Numbered from the stretch's first letter, positions 46,336 through 55,994 are shown. The stretch: DNA of 64,000 nt from Flavobacteriales bacterium (GCA_947447525.1 CANFJL010000003.1:1-64000), one strand, 5' to 3'. Numbers and translations are program-made. Notes: generated by a model not told the origin, from the sequence alone.

Positions 46336-46710
46336 ATGTTGGTGGATAAAATTATTTTAAGGACAGGATCAAAGTTTACAAATTATATTGCGGAGTGGGC
46401 AAAAGCAAATTGTGATGAATTGTTGATGTTGAGTGATCGTCACTTGGATTTAGTTTCGATGGAAAGCCTGCTCATCTTCAATCAAAATCAGCATTTAACA
46501 AGAGATATTATTGAATATAAATCTGTATTTGATAAACTTCAAAAGCCAATACATAATATTGACATCAATGGGACGCTTTCTGTAGGGAAGAATAACCTAG
46601 AATTGTGGATCGCTGTAAATAAGTGTAAAACTATTCTAATTGTAGGGGCTGATGAATTAACGAATAATGTCAATCTCAATCGTTTCTTAGAAAGTATACA
46701 AAGTACTTAA
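46336..46710 (+). CDS. Hypothetical protein
   Basis: The 124-residue protein is not recognised. It has no signal peptide; the C-terminal half has a strand pattern (LELWIAVNKCKTILIVGADEL) that may be a small alpha/beta fold. It lies 37 bases behind the arginine decarboxylase gene and ends tail to tail with pheT. Confidence 0.6.
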   Translation: MLVDKIILRTGSKFTNYIAEWAKANCDELLMLSDRHLDLVSMESLLIFNQNQHLTRDIIEYKSVFDKLQKPIHNIDINGTLSVGKNNLELWIAVNKCKTILIVGADELTNNVNLNRFLESIQST

Positions 46711-46729
46711 TTTAAGCAACTTTTTGAGT

Positions 46730-49150
46730 CTATCTTAAGCTGACCCCTAATTGTTTTTCAAATTGCCTGCGAATATTTTCCATCAATGGATCCACTATTT
46801 GATCCGTTAATGTATGCTCTTGATCTTGAAAATGGAAAGATAAAGCATAAGATTTTTTATCTGAGCCAATTTTTTCGCCAATATAAACATCAAATAAACG
46901 CACTTCTTTAAGGTGTTTATCGCATGATTTTAAAGCGATATCTTTTAATTGCTTGTAAGTAATGTTGTGTTCCATCAATAAAGAGAAATCGCGTCTCACT
47001 TCAAACGTTTTAGGTAATTCACTAAAAACGGACTCTTGTTTCTTTGATAGGCTGTGTAATAAATCCCAATTAAAAATAGCGATATACACTTCGTTCTTTA
47101 CATCAAAATATTTTTGAATCGACTTACTGACGATGCCAATAGTTACCAAGGTTTGTCCATCATGACTAAGGCTTAAACCATCTGAATAATAACTTACTGC
47201 ACTTAGATTATCCTCAACGGTTTTATGAATCCCATAACGATTGAGAAGCGAAATAACAGCACCTTTTAGGGTAAAGAAGTTGCTCGCGTCATTTGAATTG
47301 TTCCAAGATTCAATTTCTTTTCGACCTGAAATAGCCAATGCCAAATGATTTTCTTGCTGATATTGGTCACCAATCTTTGCATAGGAACTTCCGAATTCAA
47401 AGATTTTCATGTCTGCTTGCTGTCTATTTTGATTGTAAGCAATGGTTTCAAGCAAACCAAAAGCCATGTTTTGGCGCATCGTATTCAAATCACTACTCAA
47501 AGGATTCAAAATACGAACAGCTTGTGTTGCAGTTGCTGGATTTAACTCCGCATAAGCTCCTTTACTCAGGGAGTTCATCATGATTTCAGAAAAACCTTTA
47601 GCAACAAAAAACTCACTTACATTACTTTGAAATTGATGTTTGCTGAGTCCATCATAGGGCGCAGCTGAAAAACTCCATTTTTGTGGAATTGGAATCGCAT
47701 CAAAGCCAACAATTCTAATAACTTCTTCAATTACATCTGCTTCACGCGTTACATCAGTGCGATAGCTTGGCGCCACGATCTCCCAATCCTCTTGATTCTT
47801 GCCAATGATTTTAAAGTCTAAAGCTAGGAGTATGGTTTCAATATCAATACTACTTAATTCAAGTCCAATTAGCGTGTTGATATGCGTGAGATTGATGTTG
47901 ATCTTAGCGGCTTGAATTGGATTAATGATTTTATCAATTGTTCCACCGGTTAAAGTCCCTCCAGTAATCGTAACAATTAAATCAATCGCTCTATTCAAAG
48001 CAAAGTAGGTCAATTCAGGGTCGACACCTCTTTCAAATCTAAAGCTAGCATCTGTATTTAAGCCATGTCTTTTGGCCATTTTTCTAATGCTTACGGCGTC
48101 GAAATTGGCTGATTCCAAGAAAATAGAATGTGTTTCATTGGAAACTCCAGAAGCTTTTCCTCCCATAAGTCCAGCCAAACACAGTGCTTCATTTGTATTT
48201 GCAATGAGTAAATCATCTGCATGAAGTTTTCTTTCTACGCCATCTAAAGTGATCAACTGTTCTGAAGGATTGGCTTTACGGACAATCACTTCTGATCCAA
48301 TAGCATTCAAGTCAAAAGCATGAAGTGGTGTCCCTAATTCACGCATTACATAATTGGTAATATCAACTACATTATTTATTGGTTCTAAACCAATTGAGGT
48401 CAAGGCAGTTTGAAGCCATTCAGGAGATGGAGCAATTTTGACATTAGAGATTACAGCCCCGCAATAGCGATTGCAGGCCTCCGTTGCTGAAATATTAATA
48501 TGAACTGGAGCCTGATCTTTAGTGTTTAAAGTATTTAATTCGGGCCATTTAATTTCTAGTTTGGAATTGCCGTGGTAATTGAGATAAGCTTTTAAATCTC
48601 GAGCGACACCAATATGTCCCATAGCATCTGAACGATTTGGCGTTAAACCAATTTCAATTTGAAAATCAGGTGTCAATTGAATCACTTCTGAAAGTGGGGT
48701 TCCATTCTGTAAGTTATTATCGAGTATCAGTATACCATCGTGTGAATTTCCGATGCCCAATTCATCTTCTGCGCAAAGCATTCCGAAAGAAGCTTCTCCT
48801 CTAATTTTAGCTTCTTTGATTACAATTGATTCTTTTGGATTTGGGTGAAGTGTTGTCCCCACTAAAGCAACTGCTACTTTTTGTCCTTGCGCTACATTTG
48901 AAGCTCCGCAAACGATTTGTAGTGTTTCATTTCCAACTGTAACTTGTGTGATTTTTAATCTATCAGCATTAGGATGTTGGATGCAACTTAATACCTCTCC
49001 CACTACAATTCCTTTCAAATTTCCTTCGACGCTTCCAATGGGCAATACAGATTCTACTTCTAGTCCTGTTTTCGTCAAGACATCATCAACTTCCTGGCTT
49101 GAAAGAGAAAAATCTAAGTATTTTTTTAACCAATTATAGGAAACCTTCAT
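46730..49150 (-). CDS. pheT: Phenylalanine-tRNA ligase beta subunit
   Basis: The 806-residue protein has all PheT parts in order: an N-terminal helix pair (SYNWLKKYLDFSL), tRNA-binding domain (VGEVLSCIQHPNADRLKI, about 45-150), the B3/B4 editing domain, B5 domain (about 400-480), a core synthetase-like domain, and a C-terminal anticodon-binding domain (FEVRRDFSLLM to end). With PheS it charges tRNA-Phe. pheS is not in the window. Confidence 0.97.
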   Translation of the reverse strand: MKVSYNWLKKYLDFSLSSQEVDDVLTKTGLEVESVLPIGSVEGNLKGIVVGEVLSCIQHPNADRLKITQVTVGNETLQIVCGASNVAQGQKVAVALVGTTLHPNPKESIVIKEAKIRGEASFGMLCAEDELGIGNSHDGILILDNNLQNGTPLSEVIQLTPDFQIEIGLTPNRSDAMGHIGVARDLKAYLNYHGNSKLEIKWPELNTLNTKDQAPVHINISATEACNRYCGAVISNVKIAPSPEWLQTALTSIGLEPINNVVDITNYVMRELGTPLHAFDLNAIGSEVIVRKANPSEQLITLDGVERKLHADDLLIANTNEALCLAGLMGGKASGVSNETHSIFLESANFDAVSIRKMAKRHGLNTDASFRFERGVDPELTYFALNRAIDLIVTITGGTLTGGTIDKIINPIQAAKININLTHINTLIGLELSSIDIETILLALDFKIIGKNQEDWEIVAPSYRTDVTREADVIEEVIRIVGFDAIPIPQKWSFSAAPYDGLSKHQFQSNVSEFFVAKGFSEIMMNSLSKGAYAELNPATATQAVRILNPLSSDLNTMRQNMAFGLLETIAYNQNRQQADMKIFEFGSSYAKIGDQYQQENHLALAISGRKEIESWNNSNDASNFFTLKGAVISLLNRYGIHKTVEDNLSAVSYYSDGLSLSHDGQTLVTIGIVSKSIQKYFDVKNEVYIAIFNWDLLHSLSKKQESVFSELPKTFEVRRDFSLLMEHNITYKQLKDIALKSCDKHLKEVRLFDVYIGEKIGSDKKSYALSFHFQDQEHTLTDQIVDPLMENIRRQFEKQLGVSLR

Positions 49151-49292
49151 TTTTAATTCAAATAGGCTACGAATTTACTAATTCTTATTTAAAATTGGAA
49201 TGCATAACACAACCATATGTTTTATTTTACAATCATTTAAACAATTTAACATTCATTTAAACTAATTGAATAATAATTTGTTTTTAGAATTG

Positions 49293-49300
49293 TAACTTTG
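49293..49300 (+). promoter_or_regulatory. -7 element of the TonB receptor gene
   Basis: TAACTTTG, an exact TAnnTTTG match, ends 16 bases before the ATG at 49317. The nearest TTG upstream (49266-49268) is 24 bases away, slightly beyond the usual spacing. Confidence 0.5.
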
Positions 49301-49316
49301 CGTTGAAAATTAATAT

Positions 49317-51713
49317 ATGAGAATCTCTTTACTTTTACTAATATTCCTATCGTTTTCAATTCTTGGTTGGAGTCAAAAATCTACCTTAAGCGGTTACATA
49401 AGCGATGCATCGAATGGAGAAGCAGTAATGGGAGCGAAAATTGTGATTCCTTCCTTAAATATGGGAGCGTTGACCAATACCTATGGTTTTTACTCTTTAA
49501 CGATTCCTTCAGGAAAGTACATTGTTGAATTTTCCAGCACCTTATTTCCAAAGGAATATAGAGAAATAGATTTGAGTGGAGACATCAGTTTTAATTTTGA
49601 ATTGGGTGTAAAAAGCCAAGATTTTCAAGAAATAACCATTAGTGCCAAACAAGGTGAAAATGTCAATTCAACCAAAATGGGTCAAATTGAATTAGATATT
49701 GATAAAATAAAAACTTTACCTGCTTTTATGGGAGAAGTGGATGTAATCAAAGCAATTCAATTACTTCCTGGGGTTTCTTCTGTTTCTGAGGGTGGACAAG
49801 GTTTTTATGTTCGTGGTGGAGGTCCAGATCAAAATTTGGTTCTTTTAGATGAAGGAGTTGTTTATAATGCAGCACATTTATTTGGTTTTTTCTCTGTGTT
49901 TAACTCTGATGCCGTTAAAAGTGTTAATCTAATCAAAGGTGGCATGCCAGCGAATTTTGGAGGTAGAATGTCCTCTGTTTTAGAAGTGCACATGAATGAA
50001 GGAAATAATAAGAAATTCCACGTTAAAGGAGGTATTGGAGTTATTTCCTCTCGTTTGACAATTGAAGGTCCATTGGTAAAAAATAAAGGTTCTTTTATCA
50101 TTTCTGCCCGCAGAACCTATATTGATCTCATCATGAAAGCTGCGATTCCAGATTCGTCTCCATTTGCAGGATCAAGTTATTATTTTTATGATGTCAACGC
50201 TAAATTCAACTACAAAATAGGGGAGAAAGACCGTATATTTTTAAGTGGTTATTATGGAAAAGATGTTTTTTCTTTTAAAGATAAAAAGGGTGGTTTTGGT
50301 GTAAATATGCCTTGGGGTAATGGAATTGCTGCCTTGCGATGGAATCATCTTTTCACGAATAAACTTTTCATGAATGTTACAGGAACTTTTTCTGATTATA
50401 TGTTTAAGTTTGGTTCTCAACAAGATCAGTTTAGGTTTGAGTTGGCTTCTGGAATTAGAGATGTCGGTGGAAAAGTAGACTTTTCTTATTTCCCTAATAG
50501 TAGGCATAGAATGAAATGGGGTGCAGATTACATCTATCATACTTTTACTCCTTCCAGTGTTTCTGCTCAATCAGATAGTGTTGTATTTAATACAGGTTCT
50601 GCGCAAAAATTATATTCTCATGAGTCTGCTATTTATGCATTGGATGATTTTGATTTGAATGAAAAATTGAGATTGAATATTGGTTTGCGTTACAGTATGT
50701 ACCAACACGTTGGACCTTTTACTCGATATATTAAAGGAGATATAAGTAAACCCGACACTGCAATTAACTATTCTAAAGGTGATGTTTTGAAATTTTATCA
50801 TGGATTAGAACCAAGGCTTTCCTTAAGATGGCTTTTAGATGAAAATAGTTCCATTAAAGCCGGCTATTCCTACAATTATCAATATGTGCATTTAACATCC
50901 TTAAGTGCTGTATCACTTCCGACAGACATTTGGTTTCCATCTACCGACAAAGTGAAGCCTCAACAAGGATGGCAGGGAAGCATAGGGTACTTTAGAAATT
51001 TCAAAGACAATAAGTATGAATTTTCTGTAGAAGCGTATTATAAAGGGATGAAAAATTTGATTGAATACAAAGAAGGTGCTTTACCAGGAGATAATGTGAA
51101 TGATAATACAGACAATTTGTTGGTTTTTGGAAAAGGTTGGGCTTATGGGATTGAGTTTTTCTTGAAGAAATCAGTAGGTAAATTTACTGGATGGATTGGT
51201 TATACTTGGGCTAAAACTGAAAGGAAATTCCCTGATTTGAACAATGGCAATGTTTACCCAGCCAAATACGATAGAAGACATGATTTGAGTATTGTGGGAA
51301 CCTATAAATTGAATGAAAGATGGACTTTCAGTTCAGCGTTTATTTACGCTACAGGAAATACCCTTACTTTACCAACTTCTTGGTACATTCAAGACCAAAA
51401 CTTACTCTATAATTATGGAGCGCGTAATTCAACCAGAATGGCTCCTTATCATCGTTTAGATATTTCTGCCACGCTGTATGATAAACCAACCAAAATGGTA
51501 ACCGATAAAGCTACAGGAAAGGAAATTGAAGTGAAAAAGAATTTTAGAAGTAACTGGTCTTTTTCTGTTTACAATGTTTACAACAGATCAAATCCATTTT
51601 TCTTGTATGTAGACAGCAATGGTAATTTCTCCAGTGGTGATTTTAAAATTACGGTAAAACAAGTTTCTTTATTTCCAATTATCCCAAGTGTAACTTGGAA
51701 TTTTCAATTTTAA
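49317..51713 (+). CDS. TonB-dependent receptor with carboxypeptidase-like domain
   Basis: The 798-residue outer-membrane protein has a signal peptide (ending LGWSQ), a carboxypeptidase D regulatory-like domain (about 20-105: LSGYISDASNGEAVMGAKIV), a plug domain with GQGFYVRGGGPDQNLVLLD and GGMPANFGGRMSSVLEV, and a long barrel ending in VTWNFQF. It is followed after one base by a DUF4249 lipoprotein, a frequent pairing in Bacteroidota. The imported substrate is unknown. Confidence 0.93.
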   Translation: MRISLLLLIFLSFSILGWSQKSTLSGYISDASNGEAVMGAKIVIPSLNMGALTNTYGFYSLTIPSGKYIVEFSSTLFPKEYREIDLSGDISFNFELGVKSQDFQEITISAKQGENVNSTKMGQIELDIDKIKTLPAFMGEVDVIKAIQLLPGVSSVSEGGQGFYVRGGGPDQNLVLLDEGVVYNAAHLFGFFSVFNSDAVKSVNLIKGGMPANFGGRMSSVLEVHMNEGNNKKFHVKGGIGVISSRLTIEGPLVKNKGSFIISARRTYIDLIMKAAIPDSSPFAGSSYYFYDVNAKFNYKIGEKDRIFLSGYYGKDVFSFKDKKGGFGVNMPWGNGIAALRWNHLFTNKLFMNVTGTFSDYMFKFGSQQDQFRFELASGIRDVGGKVDFSYFPNSRHRMKWGADYIYHTFTPSSVSAQSDSVVFNTGSAQKLYSHESAIYALDDFDLNEKLRLNIGLRYSMYQHVGPFTRYIKGDISKPDTAINYSKGDVLKFYHGLEPRLSLRWLLDENSSIKAGYSYNYQYVHLTSLSAVSLPTDIWFPSTDKVKPQQGWQGSIGYFRNFKDNKYEFSVEAYYKGMKNLIEYKEGALPGDNVNDNTDNLLVFGKGWAYGIEFFLKKSVGKFTGWIGYTWAKTERKFPDLNNGNVYPAKYDRRHDLSIVGTYKLNERWTFSSAFIYATGNTLTLPTSWYIQDQNLLYNYGARNSTRMAPYHRLDISATLYDKPTKMVTDKATGKEIEVKKNFRSNWSFSVYNVYNRSNPFFLYVDSNGNFSSGDFKITVKQVSLFPIIPSVTWNFQF

Positions 51714-51714
51714 T

Positions 51715-52638
51715 ATGAAAAAGTATTTCTTATTTCTCCCTTTGATTTTACTTGGATTTCTTACTTCTTGTTCGAAGGAAGTAAAAATTGATATTCCAGG
51801 ATATGTAGAACAATTGGTGGTTGACGGGAGTATTCAAACCGATCAGCCGCCCATAATATTATTGTCTAATTCACAAGATATTTATGCACCAACCAATTTT
51901 GAAGCCTATTTAAATAGTTTTGTGAGCGGTGCAACGGTCACCATTTCAGATGGAACCAATACCGTAGTTTTAGATGAAATCTGCACAGACAATCTTCCTC
52001 CGGGAACAGAATCTTTTGCAGCTGCTGTTTTTGGTATTCCAGTCGATCAACTGGTGACGCTACATTTGTGCGCCTATACCACCTTCAATACAGCTATGTG
52101 GGGTCAAGTAGGTAAAACATACACCTTAACGATAACAAATGACGGAAAGACTTATACTTCAACAACAACGATTCCTCAACCAACCGCATTAAATTCTATG
52201 GTTTGGCACCCAGCGGGAGGTTTTTTGGATTATGGGTATTTAACAGGTCAACTTTCAGATCCAGTGAATCAAGTAGATTCTTATAAATGGGAAATAAAAA
52301 GAATTAATGATCCCATATATTCGAAACCATTTAATCCATTTTTTAACGATCAATTTTTTAATGGTTTGACCTTTGATTTCGAGACACAGAATCCAATAGA
52401 AGATCCAACTATCCCTTCTCAATACAGAGGTTATTTTCATTTGGGGGATACCTTAATTTTAAAAATGTCGAAATTGGGTCGTAAGGAATATTCTTTCTTT
52501 GATAAAAAATTCAATCAAATTTATTCTGCAGGAAGTCCTTTTGCAACACCATTGAATGTCCCTACGAATATTACAGGAGGAGCGATGGGGGTTTGGGTTG
52601 GGTATTCTCCCTGGTATGATACCATTATCTGCCAATAG
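51715..52638 (+). CDS. DUF4249 lipoprotein
   Basis: The 307-residue protein has a lipoprotein signal (FLTSCSKE, lipid Cys near residue 19) and the DUF4249 opening IDIPGYVEQLVVDGSI, followed by an Ig-like beta sandwich pattern with YTLTITNDGKTYTSTTTIP. It is the surface or periplasmic partner of the preceding TonB receptor and probably acts with it in uptake. It ends two bases from the convergent barrel gene. Confidence 0.88.
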   Translation: MKKYFLFLPLILLGFLTSCSKEVKIDIPGYVEQLVVDGSIQTDQPPIILLSNSQDIYAPTNFEAYLNSFVSGATVTISDGTNTVVLDEICTDNLPPGTESFAAAVFGIPVDQLVTLHLCAYTTFNTAMWGQVGKTYTLTITNDGKTYTSTTTIPQPTALNSMVWHPAGGFLDYGYLTGQLSDPVNQVDSYKWEIKRINDPIYSKPFNPFFNDQFFNGLTFDFETQNPIEDPTIPSQYRGYFHLGDTLILKMSKLGRKEYSFFDKKFNQIYSAGSPFATPLNVPTNITGGAMGVWVGYSPWYDTIICQ

Positions 52639-52639
52639 T

Positions 52640-53401
52640 CTACTCTATTGGTCCACGAGGAAGATTACTAGGTCCACCTCTTTTTGACGGTAAAAAGTAT
52701 TTTAAATCAAGCGTGATATACGACCCATTCACATCGCCTGCAACGGCTGTGCGGTATCCTTGATTTTTGTATACGGCAACATATTGGAAAAGTGGACTAG
52801 TAGGAATTCGAACAGAGGCTCCGAGATTAAAAAAACCACTTTTTTTAGTTCGATATTCAATTCCAAAGTTACCATTGATATCAATCGAGGTTTTATGCTT
52901 GACAAATCCTGAACTGTAGAAGGTATGAGGTCCCCCGGGTAGGTTAATAACACCCACATTGGTAGGTTTAAATCCCACCGCGGCGCCTAGGGAGGCATTG
53001 AGGTACCACTTTTTAGTCATTTGAATATAGATTAAACCATTCAGTGGAATATCGTACTGAATGAATCCTAAAGTGTTTTTTGCGCTTAGATTTGAATCGA
53101 CAAGAGCAATATCGATATTAAAATTTCTTTGAGTGAAATTAATCCCCGTTTCAAAGGCAATAAGTTTGGTAATTCCAGCACGAACCGTTCCCCCAAAAGA
53201 ATACCCTAATTCTTGGGTTATGGTATTGGACATTCCATCTTTTGAAACCGTTAAAATCGGACTTCCCGTAAGGCTGCTCGGAATTACAGCTTTGCCATAA
53301 ATACCAAAATAGGAGGGAACCCTTCTAGAGTTACCCAATTGACTCCAAAGAAATATGGGAGAGAATAACAAAAATATTAAGATGATTTTTTTTAACGGCA
53401 T
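52640..53401 (-). CDS. Outer-membrane beta-barrel protein
   Basis: The 253-residue protein has a signal peptide (ending FLWSQ) and repeated amphipathic strands separated by Gly/Asn turns (FETGINFTQRNFNI, WYLNASLGAAVGF, YITLDLKYFLP), as in small outer-membrane barrels. No named family is clear. A TACATTTG promoter element at 53419-53426 lies 17 bases before the ATG. Confidence 0.7.
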   Translation of the reverse strand: MPLKKIILIFLLFSPIFLWSQLGNSRRVPSYFGIYGKAVIPSSLTGSPILTVSKDGMSNTITQELGYSFGGTVRAGITKLIAFETGINFTQRNFNIDIALVDSNLSAKNTLGFIQYDIPLNGLIYIQMTKKWYLNASLGAAVGFKPTNVGVINLPGGPHTFYSSGFVKHKTSIDINGNFGIEYRTKKSGFFNLGASVRIPTSPLFQYVAVYKNQGYRTAVAGDVNGSYITLDLKYFLPSKRGGPSNLPRGPIE

Positions 53402-53418
53402 AGTCTGATCGATTTAAA

Positions 53419-53426
53419 CAAATGTA
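53419..53426 (-). promoter_or_regulatory. -7 element of the barrel gene at 53401
   Basis: On the minus strand this reads TACATTTG, an exact TAnnTTTG match 17 bases before the ATG at 53401. Confidence 0.5.
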
Positions 53427-53433
53427 CTTTAAA

Positions 53434-54021
53434 CTACGAAGTAATCCATTCTGTATTGTACTCGAGTGGTTTGCGATGTGCTTGTGGCCACTCAATGGCG
53501 CTGTATCCGATATAAAATAGACCTAGACATTTATCTTTTTCTTCTAAATTTAAAAATTCATTAGCGAGTGGAGAATATATAAGTTTGGGAGTAGACCAAA
53601 ATCCACCTAGCCCATAGGCTGTACAACTCAAATGAAGATTTTGTATGGCGCAAGCTACGGCTTCAATTTCTTCAATTTCTGGAATCTTTTCTTCTTTTTG
53701 ACGCGACATACATACAGCAATAATTACAGAAGCTTTAAGAGGTCGTGTAATTAATTTTGCCAATTTGGCATCATTTTGCAAAGCTTCAGGAGTTGTTTTT
53801 AAATAAGTTGCACCTAAAAAATCAGCAAGATTTTGCCTTCCATCCTCCATGAAAACCTTGAATCTCCAAGGTTGGGTATTGCCATGTGTTGGAGCCCATT
53901 GTGCATTGTTGAGCATCATTTCTACTTGTTCTTTATGGACTTTTCTATCAGAGAATTGCTCAGGATAAATTGTTCTACGAGAGCGGATCAGCTCATTTAT
54001 TTCCGAAAGATTAAATTTCAT
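53434..54021 (-). CDS. Nitroreductase family protein
   Basis: From ATG at 54021 the protein has 195 residues and starts MKFNLSEINELIRSRRTIYPEQF, where the Arg-Arg-Thr/Ser is the FMN-phosphate-binding motif of nitroreductases. NAQWAPTHGNTQPWRF and a C-terminal LGLFYIGY follow. It is an FMN oxidoreductase of unknown substrate. The open frame extends 22 codons further, but a TACTTTTG promoter element (54036-54043) lies in that extension, so the shorter start is chosen. Confidence 0.85.
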   Translation of the reverse strand: MKFNLSEINELIRSRRTIYPEQFSDRKVHKEQVEMMLNNAQWAPTHGNTQPWRFKVFMEDGRQNLADFLGATYLKTTPEALQNDAKLAKLITRPLKASVIIAVCMSRQKEEKIPEIEEIEAVACAIQNLHLSCTAYGLGGFWSTPKLIYSPLANEFLNLEEKDKCLGLFYIGYSAIEWPQAHRKPLEYNTEWITS

Positions 54022-54035
54022 TTGTTCCTTTTTTA

Positions 54036-54043
54036 CAAAAGTA
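54036..54043 (-). promoter_or_regulatory. -7 element of the nitroreductase gene
   Basis: On the minus strand this reads TACTTTTG, an exact TAnnTTTG match, 14 bases before the ATG at 54021 and inside the longer open frame. It decides the start. Confidence 0.5.
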
Positions 54044-54080
54044 CTATTTATCATCAAGGAATAAACTTCAAATAAATTCT

Positions 54081-54109
54081 TTGACAATTTGAATTTATCC
54101 CTATCTTTG
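54081..54109 (+). promoter_or_regulatory. Promoter of tRNA-Arg
   Basis: TTG (54081-54083), 18 bases, then TATCTTTG (54102-54109) fit the TTG-N17-23-TAnnTTTG consensus, 30 bases before the tRNA gene. The tRNA therefore keeps its own promoter on the core-genome side of the suspected integration point. Confidence 0.75.
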
Positions 54110-54139
54110 CGCCGTGGTTAAGCATGCGAAACCACAAAT

Positions 54140-54213
54140 GGCCTTGTGGCGCAACTGAATAGCGCACCTGATTACGGCTCAGGAGGTTTCAGGTTTGAAT
54201 CCTGACAAGGTCA
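54140..54213 (+). tRNA. tRNA-Arg (anticodon ACG)
   Basis: A 74-base cloverleaf: acceptor GGCCTTG (54140-54146) with CAAGGTC (54206-54212, one G-T pair), D-arm GCGC/GCGC, anticodon stem CCTGA/TCAGG around TTACGGC with anticodon ACG, and T-arm TCAGG-TTTGAAT-CCTGA. Discriminator A54213; no encoded CCA. The 3' 35 bases also encode, on the other strand, the end of the serine recombinase. Confidence 0.95.
54179..54213. other. Candidate attachment site in tRNA-Arg 3' end
   Basis: This 35-bp stretch is shared by the tRNA 3' end and the end of the recombinase gene. The recombinase stop (TGA at 54181-54179) and final residues (GFKPETS) come from the tRNA T-arm. Integrases often sit beside their attachment site in a tRNA. 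I found no second copy of the T-arm sequence between 54214 and 64000, so the far end is either outside the window or too short to see. Confidence 0.45.
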
Positions 54214-55780
54214 CTCTAGCGGAGATTTGGTCAATATTGATCGAATCTCCGTTTTTTATTTCTGATAAAACTGTTGATATTGAACGGATTAACTCAAAAA
54301 ATACATTCGTTCGAAAAGTTTGAACTCGACCATTTTGCTTGTCATAAGCAAAGCCATCTGGGAATAGAAAATGTTGCAATTTGTGTTTATCAAACAAATT
54401 CCCAGAATCCCATATTTTACTGAGGTTCTTTGATAATTCAAAGCCGTTTTTTAGGCATTTTTGAAGGTTTGAACTCGTTAGGTTGGGGTTCGTCAGTTTT
54501 TCCTCTAATTCTGAAATTTCTTTTCTAAATTTTTCACTGAATTTGTTATATAGTGAAGTTTCAATTTTGCCTGTTGCAAACCTTTCTTCTGTGGCATCTA
54601 ATTCTTTTCTTACTTGCGATAATTTAGATTTGGCCGCTACAATCTCATTGGCATCAGATTTCGACATTTCTATTAATTTGTCGTGCATTATTTCCGGAAC
54701 AAGGACATCCAATTTTTTTACATCAAATTGATATTCGTTTAACAATTGTTTGAATGAATAATGCAATTTAATTGCGCTGTAAATTACCCCTTTGCATTTC
54801 TTTTGACATTTGTAATAATAGAGTCCTTTCGCTTTTACAAGAAAACCTGTCATCAAATTACCACACAATGAACAGTAGAGGGATTTTTTTAAAGGCAAAT
54901 CATCTGACATTGTTTCGTATGTTTTGGATATTATCTTGCTTTCTGGGGTGTTTATTTTTATAAAATCTTCTTGAGATACTATTACCTGATGTTGTCCAAG
55001 CGTAATCTCACCTGGAAGCATTTTTGTAATCAAGATTCCGCAATAGAAAGGATTTTTAAAAATTTCATGAAGCCTACGTTCGTTTATTTTCATCCCAAGA
55101 AGATTCAATTTACGCACAATTTCTGCTGAACTGTAAGTGTTTTTTAAGCGCCATTGAAATGCTTTACGCAGCAACTCCCCTTCATCGTTAATTATAATTT
55201 CCCAATCCACTGCACGGTGATGTTTTTTTGTATTAATATATCCTCTTGGTGGTGTCCATAACCAGTAACCTTTGCGCAGGAGTTCCATCATCCCAGTTTT
55301 TGTTTTGTCTCTGCGCATTTCATTATCAAAGCGACTCAACAAGAAAAAGAAATCCTGCTGCATTATTCCTCCAGCATTGGAAGTATCTACTTTTTGAGTT
55401 ACAGCAACAAGTGTAATTCCTTGCTTCTTTAATTCATCTGCGATGTAGGATGCATTTGTCCCTGATCTAGAAAATCTATCATACGAGTAGATTAGAATAT
55501 AGCCTATGGTTGAATTTTGTTTAGCATATTGAATCATTCGCTTGAACTCTTTGCGCTCATCTGTTTTCGCAGACTCGTAAGTACCGCCAAAGTATTCAGC
55601 AACCTCAAAACCACTCTTCACAGCATATTCTTCACAAAATTTCTTTTGAGTTGTCAAACTTGTGTTATTGTCCGCTTGTTCTTTTGTAGATACACGTGTG
55701 TAAATAATCGCTTTATTGCGGTTATTCCTCTTTTCTTTAATCCCGAATAATTTTTCAAAGTCTTTTTTATGGTCATTCAT
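54179..55780 (-). CDS. Large serine recombinase (integrase)
   Basis: The 533-residue protein has an N-terminal resolvase domain (about 20-165) with catalytic Ser31 in IYTRVSTKEQ and YSYDRFSRSG. A recombinase domain follows (about 170-290: PPRGY, LNLLGMKINERRLHEIFKNPFYCGI), then a Cys4 zinc ribbon near 302-330 (YCSLCGNLMTG, YYKCQKKCKG) and a coiled coil. It would integrate or excise a mobile element. Its last ten codons and stop are read antisense to the tRNA-Arg 3' end, so the element boundary probably lies in the tRNA. Confidence 0.9.
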   Translation of the reverse strand: MNDHKKDFEKLFGIKEKRNNRNKAIIYTRVSTKEQADNNTSLTTQKKFCEEYAVKSGFEVAEYFGGTYESAKTDERKEFKRMIQYAKQNSTIGYILIYSYDRFSRSGTNASYIADELKKQGITLVAVTQKVDTSNAGGIMQQDFFFLLSRFDNEMRRDKTKTGMMELLRKGYWLWTPPRGYINTKKHHRAVDWEIIINDEGELLRKAFQWRLKNTYSSAEIVRKLNLLGMKINERRLHEIFKNPFYCGILITKMLPGEITLGQHQVIVSQEDFIKINTPESKIISKTYETMSDDLPLKKSLYCSLCGNLMTGFLVKAKGLYYYKCQKKCKGVIYSAIKLHYSFKQLLNEYQFDVKKLDVLVPEIMHDKLIEMSKSDANEIVAAKSKLSQVRKELDATEERFATGKIETSLYNKFSEKFRKEISELEEKLTNPNLTSSNLQKCLKNGFELSKNLSKIWDSGNLFDKHKLQHFLFPDGFAYDKQNGRVQTFRTNVFFELIRSISTVLSEIKNGDSINIDQISARVTLSGFKPETS

Positions 55781-55928
55781 TTGGATTGTTCAAAGTGTAA
55801 TTAATAATTAGTTCGCAATAGGTTTCCAATGTTGCAAGAAGTTCTTTGGCTTGCTCCAAGGAGATGTTTTTAATTCTACTTATTCTTTCAATATTCAATT
55901 TTCTTTTTTCGTTATTTGTTTCTTCCAT
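55773..55928 (-). CDS. Small hypothetical protein (51 aa) upstream of the recombinase
   Basis: A 51-residue ORF starts MEETNNEKRKLNIERISRIK and is mainly one or two charged helices (SLEQAKELLATLETYCELII). Its stop overlaps the recombinase start by eight bases, which suggests translation coupling. It is not recognised. A small partner or regulator of the recombinase is a guess from position. Confidence 0.5.
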   Translation of the reverse strand: MEETNNEKRKLNIERISRIKNISLEQAKELLATLETYCELIINYTLNNPNE

Positions 55929-55994
55929 CCTATAAAGAAGATGTGCGAAAATTCCATGATGAGGTAATTTTTACTTGTTTTCATTTGATCCGGG

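Noticed and set aside
53434-54087. Nitroreductase with a 22-residue N-terminal extension
   Set aside because: The extension contains a TACTTTTG promoter element and has no family similarity; the ATG at 54021 gives the standard start.
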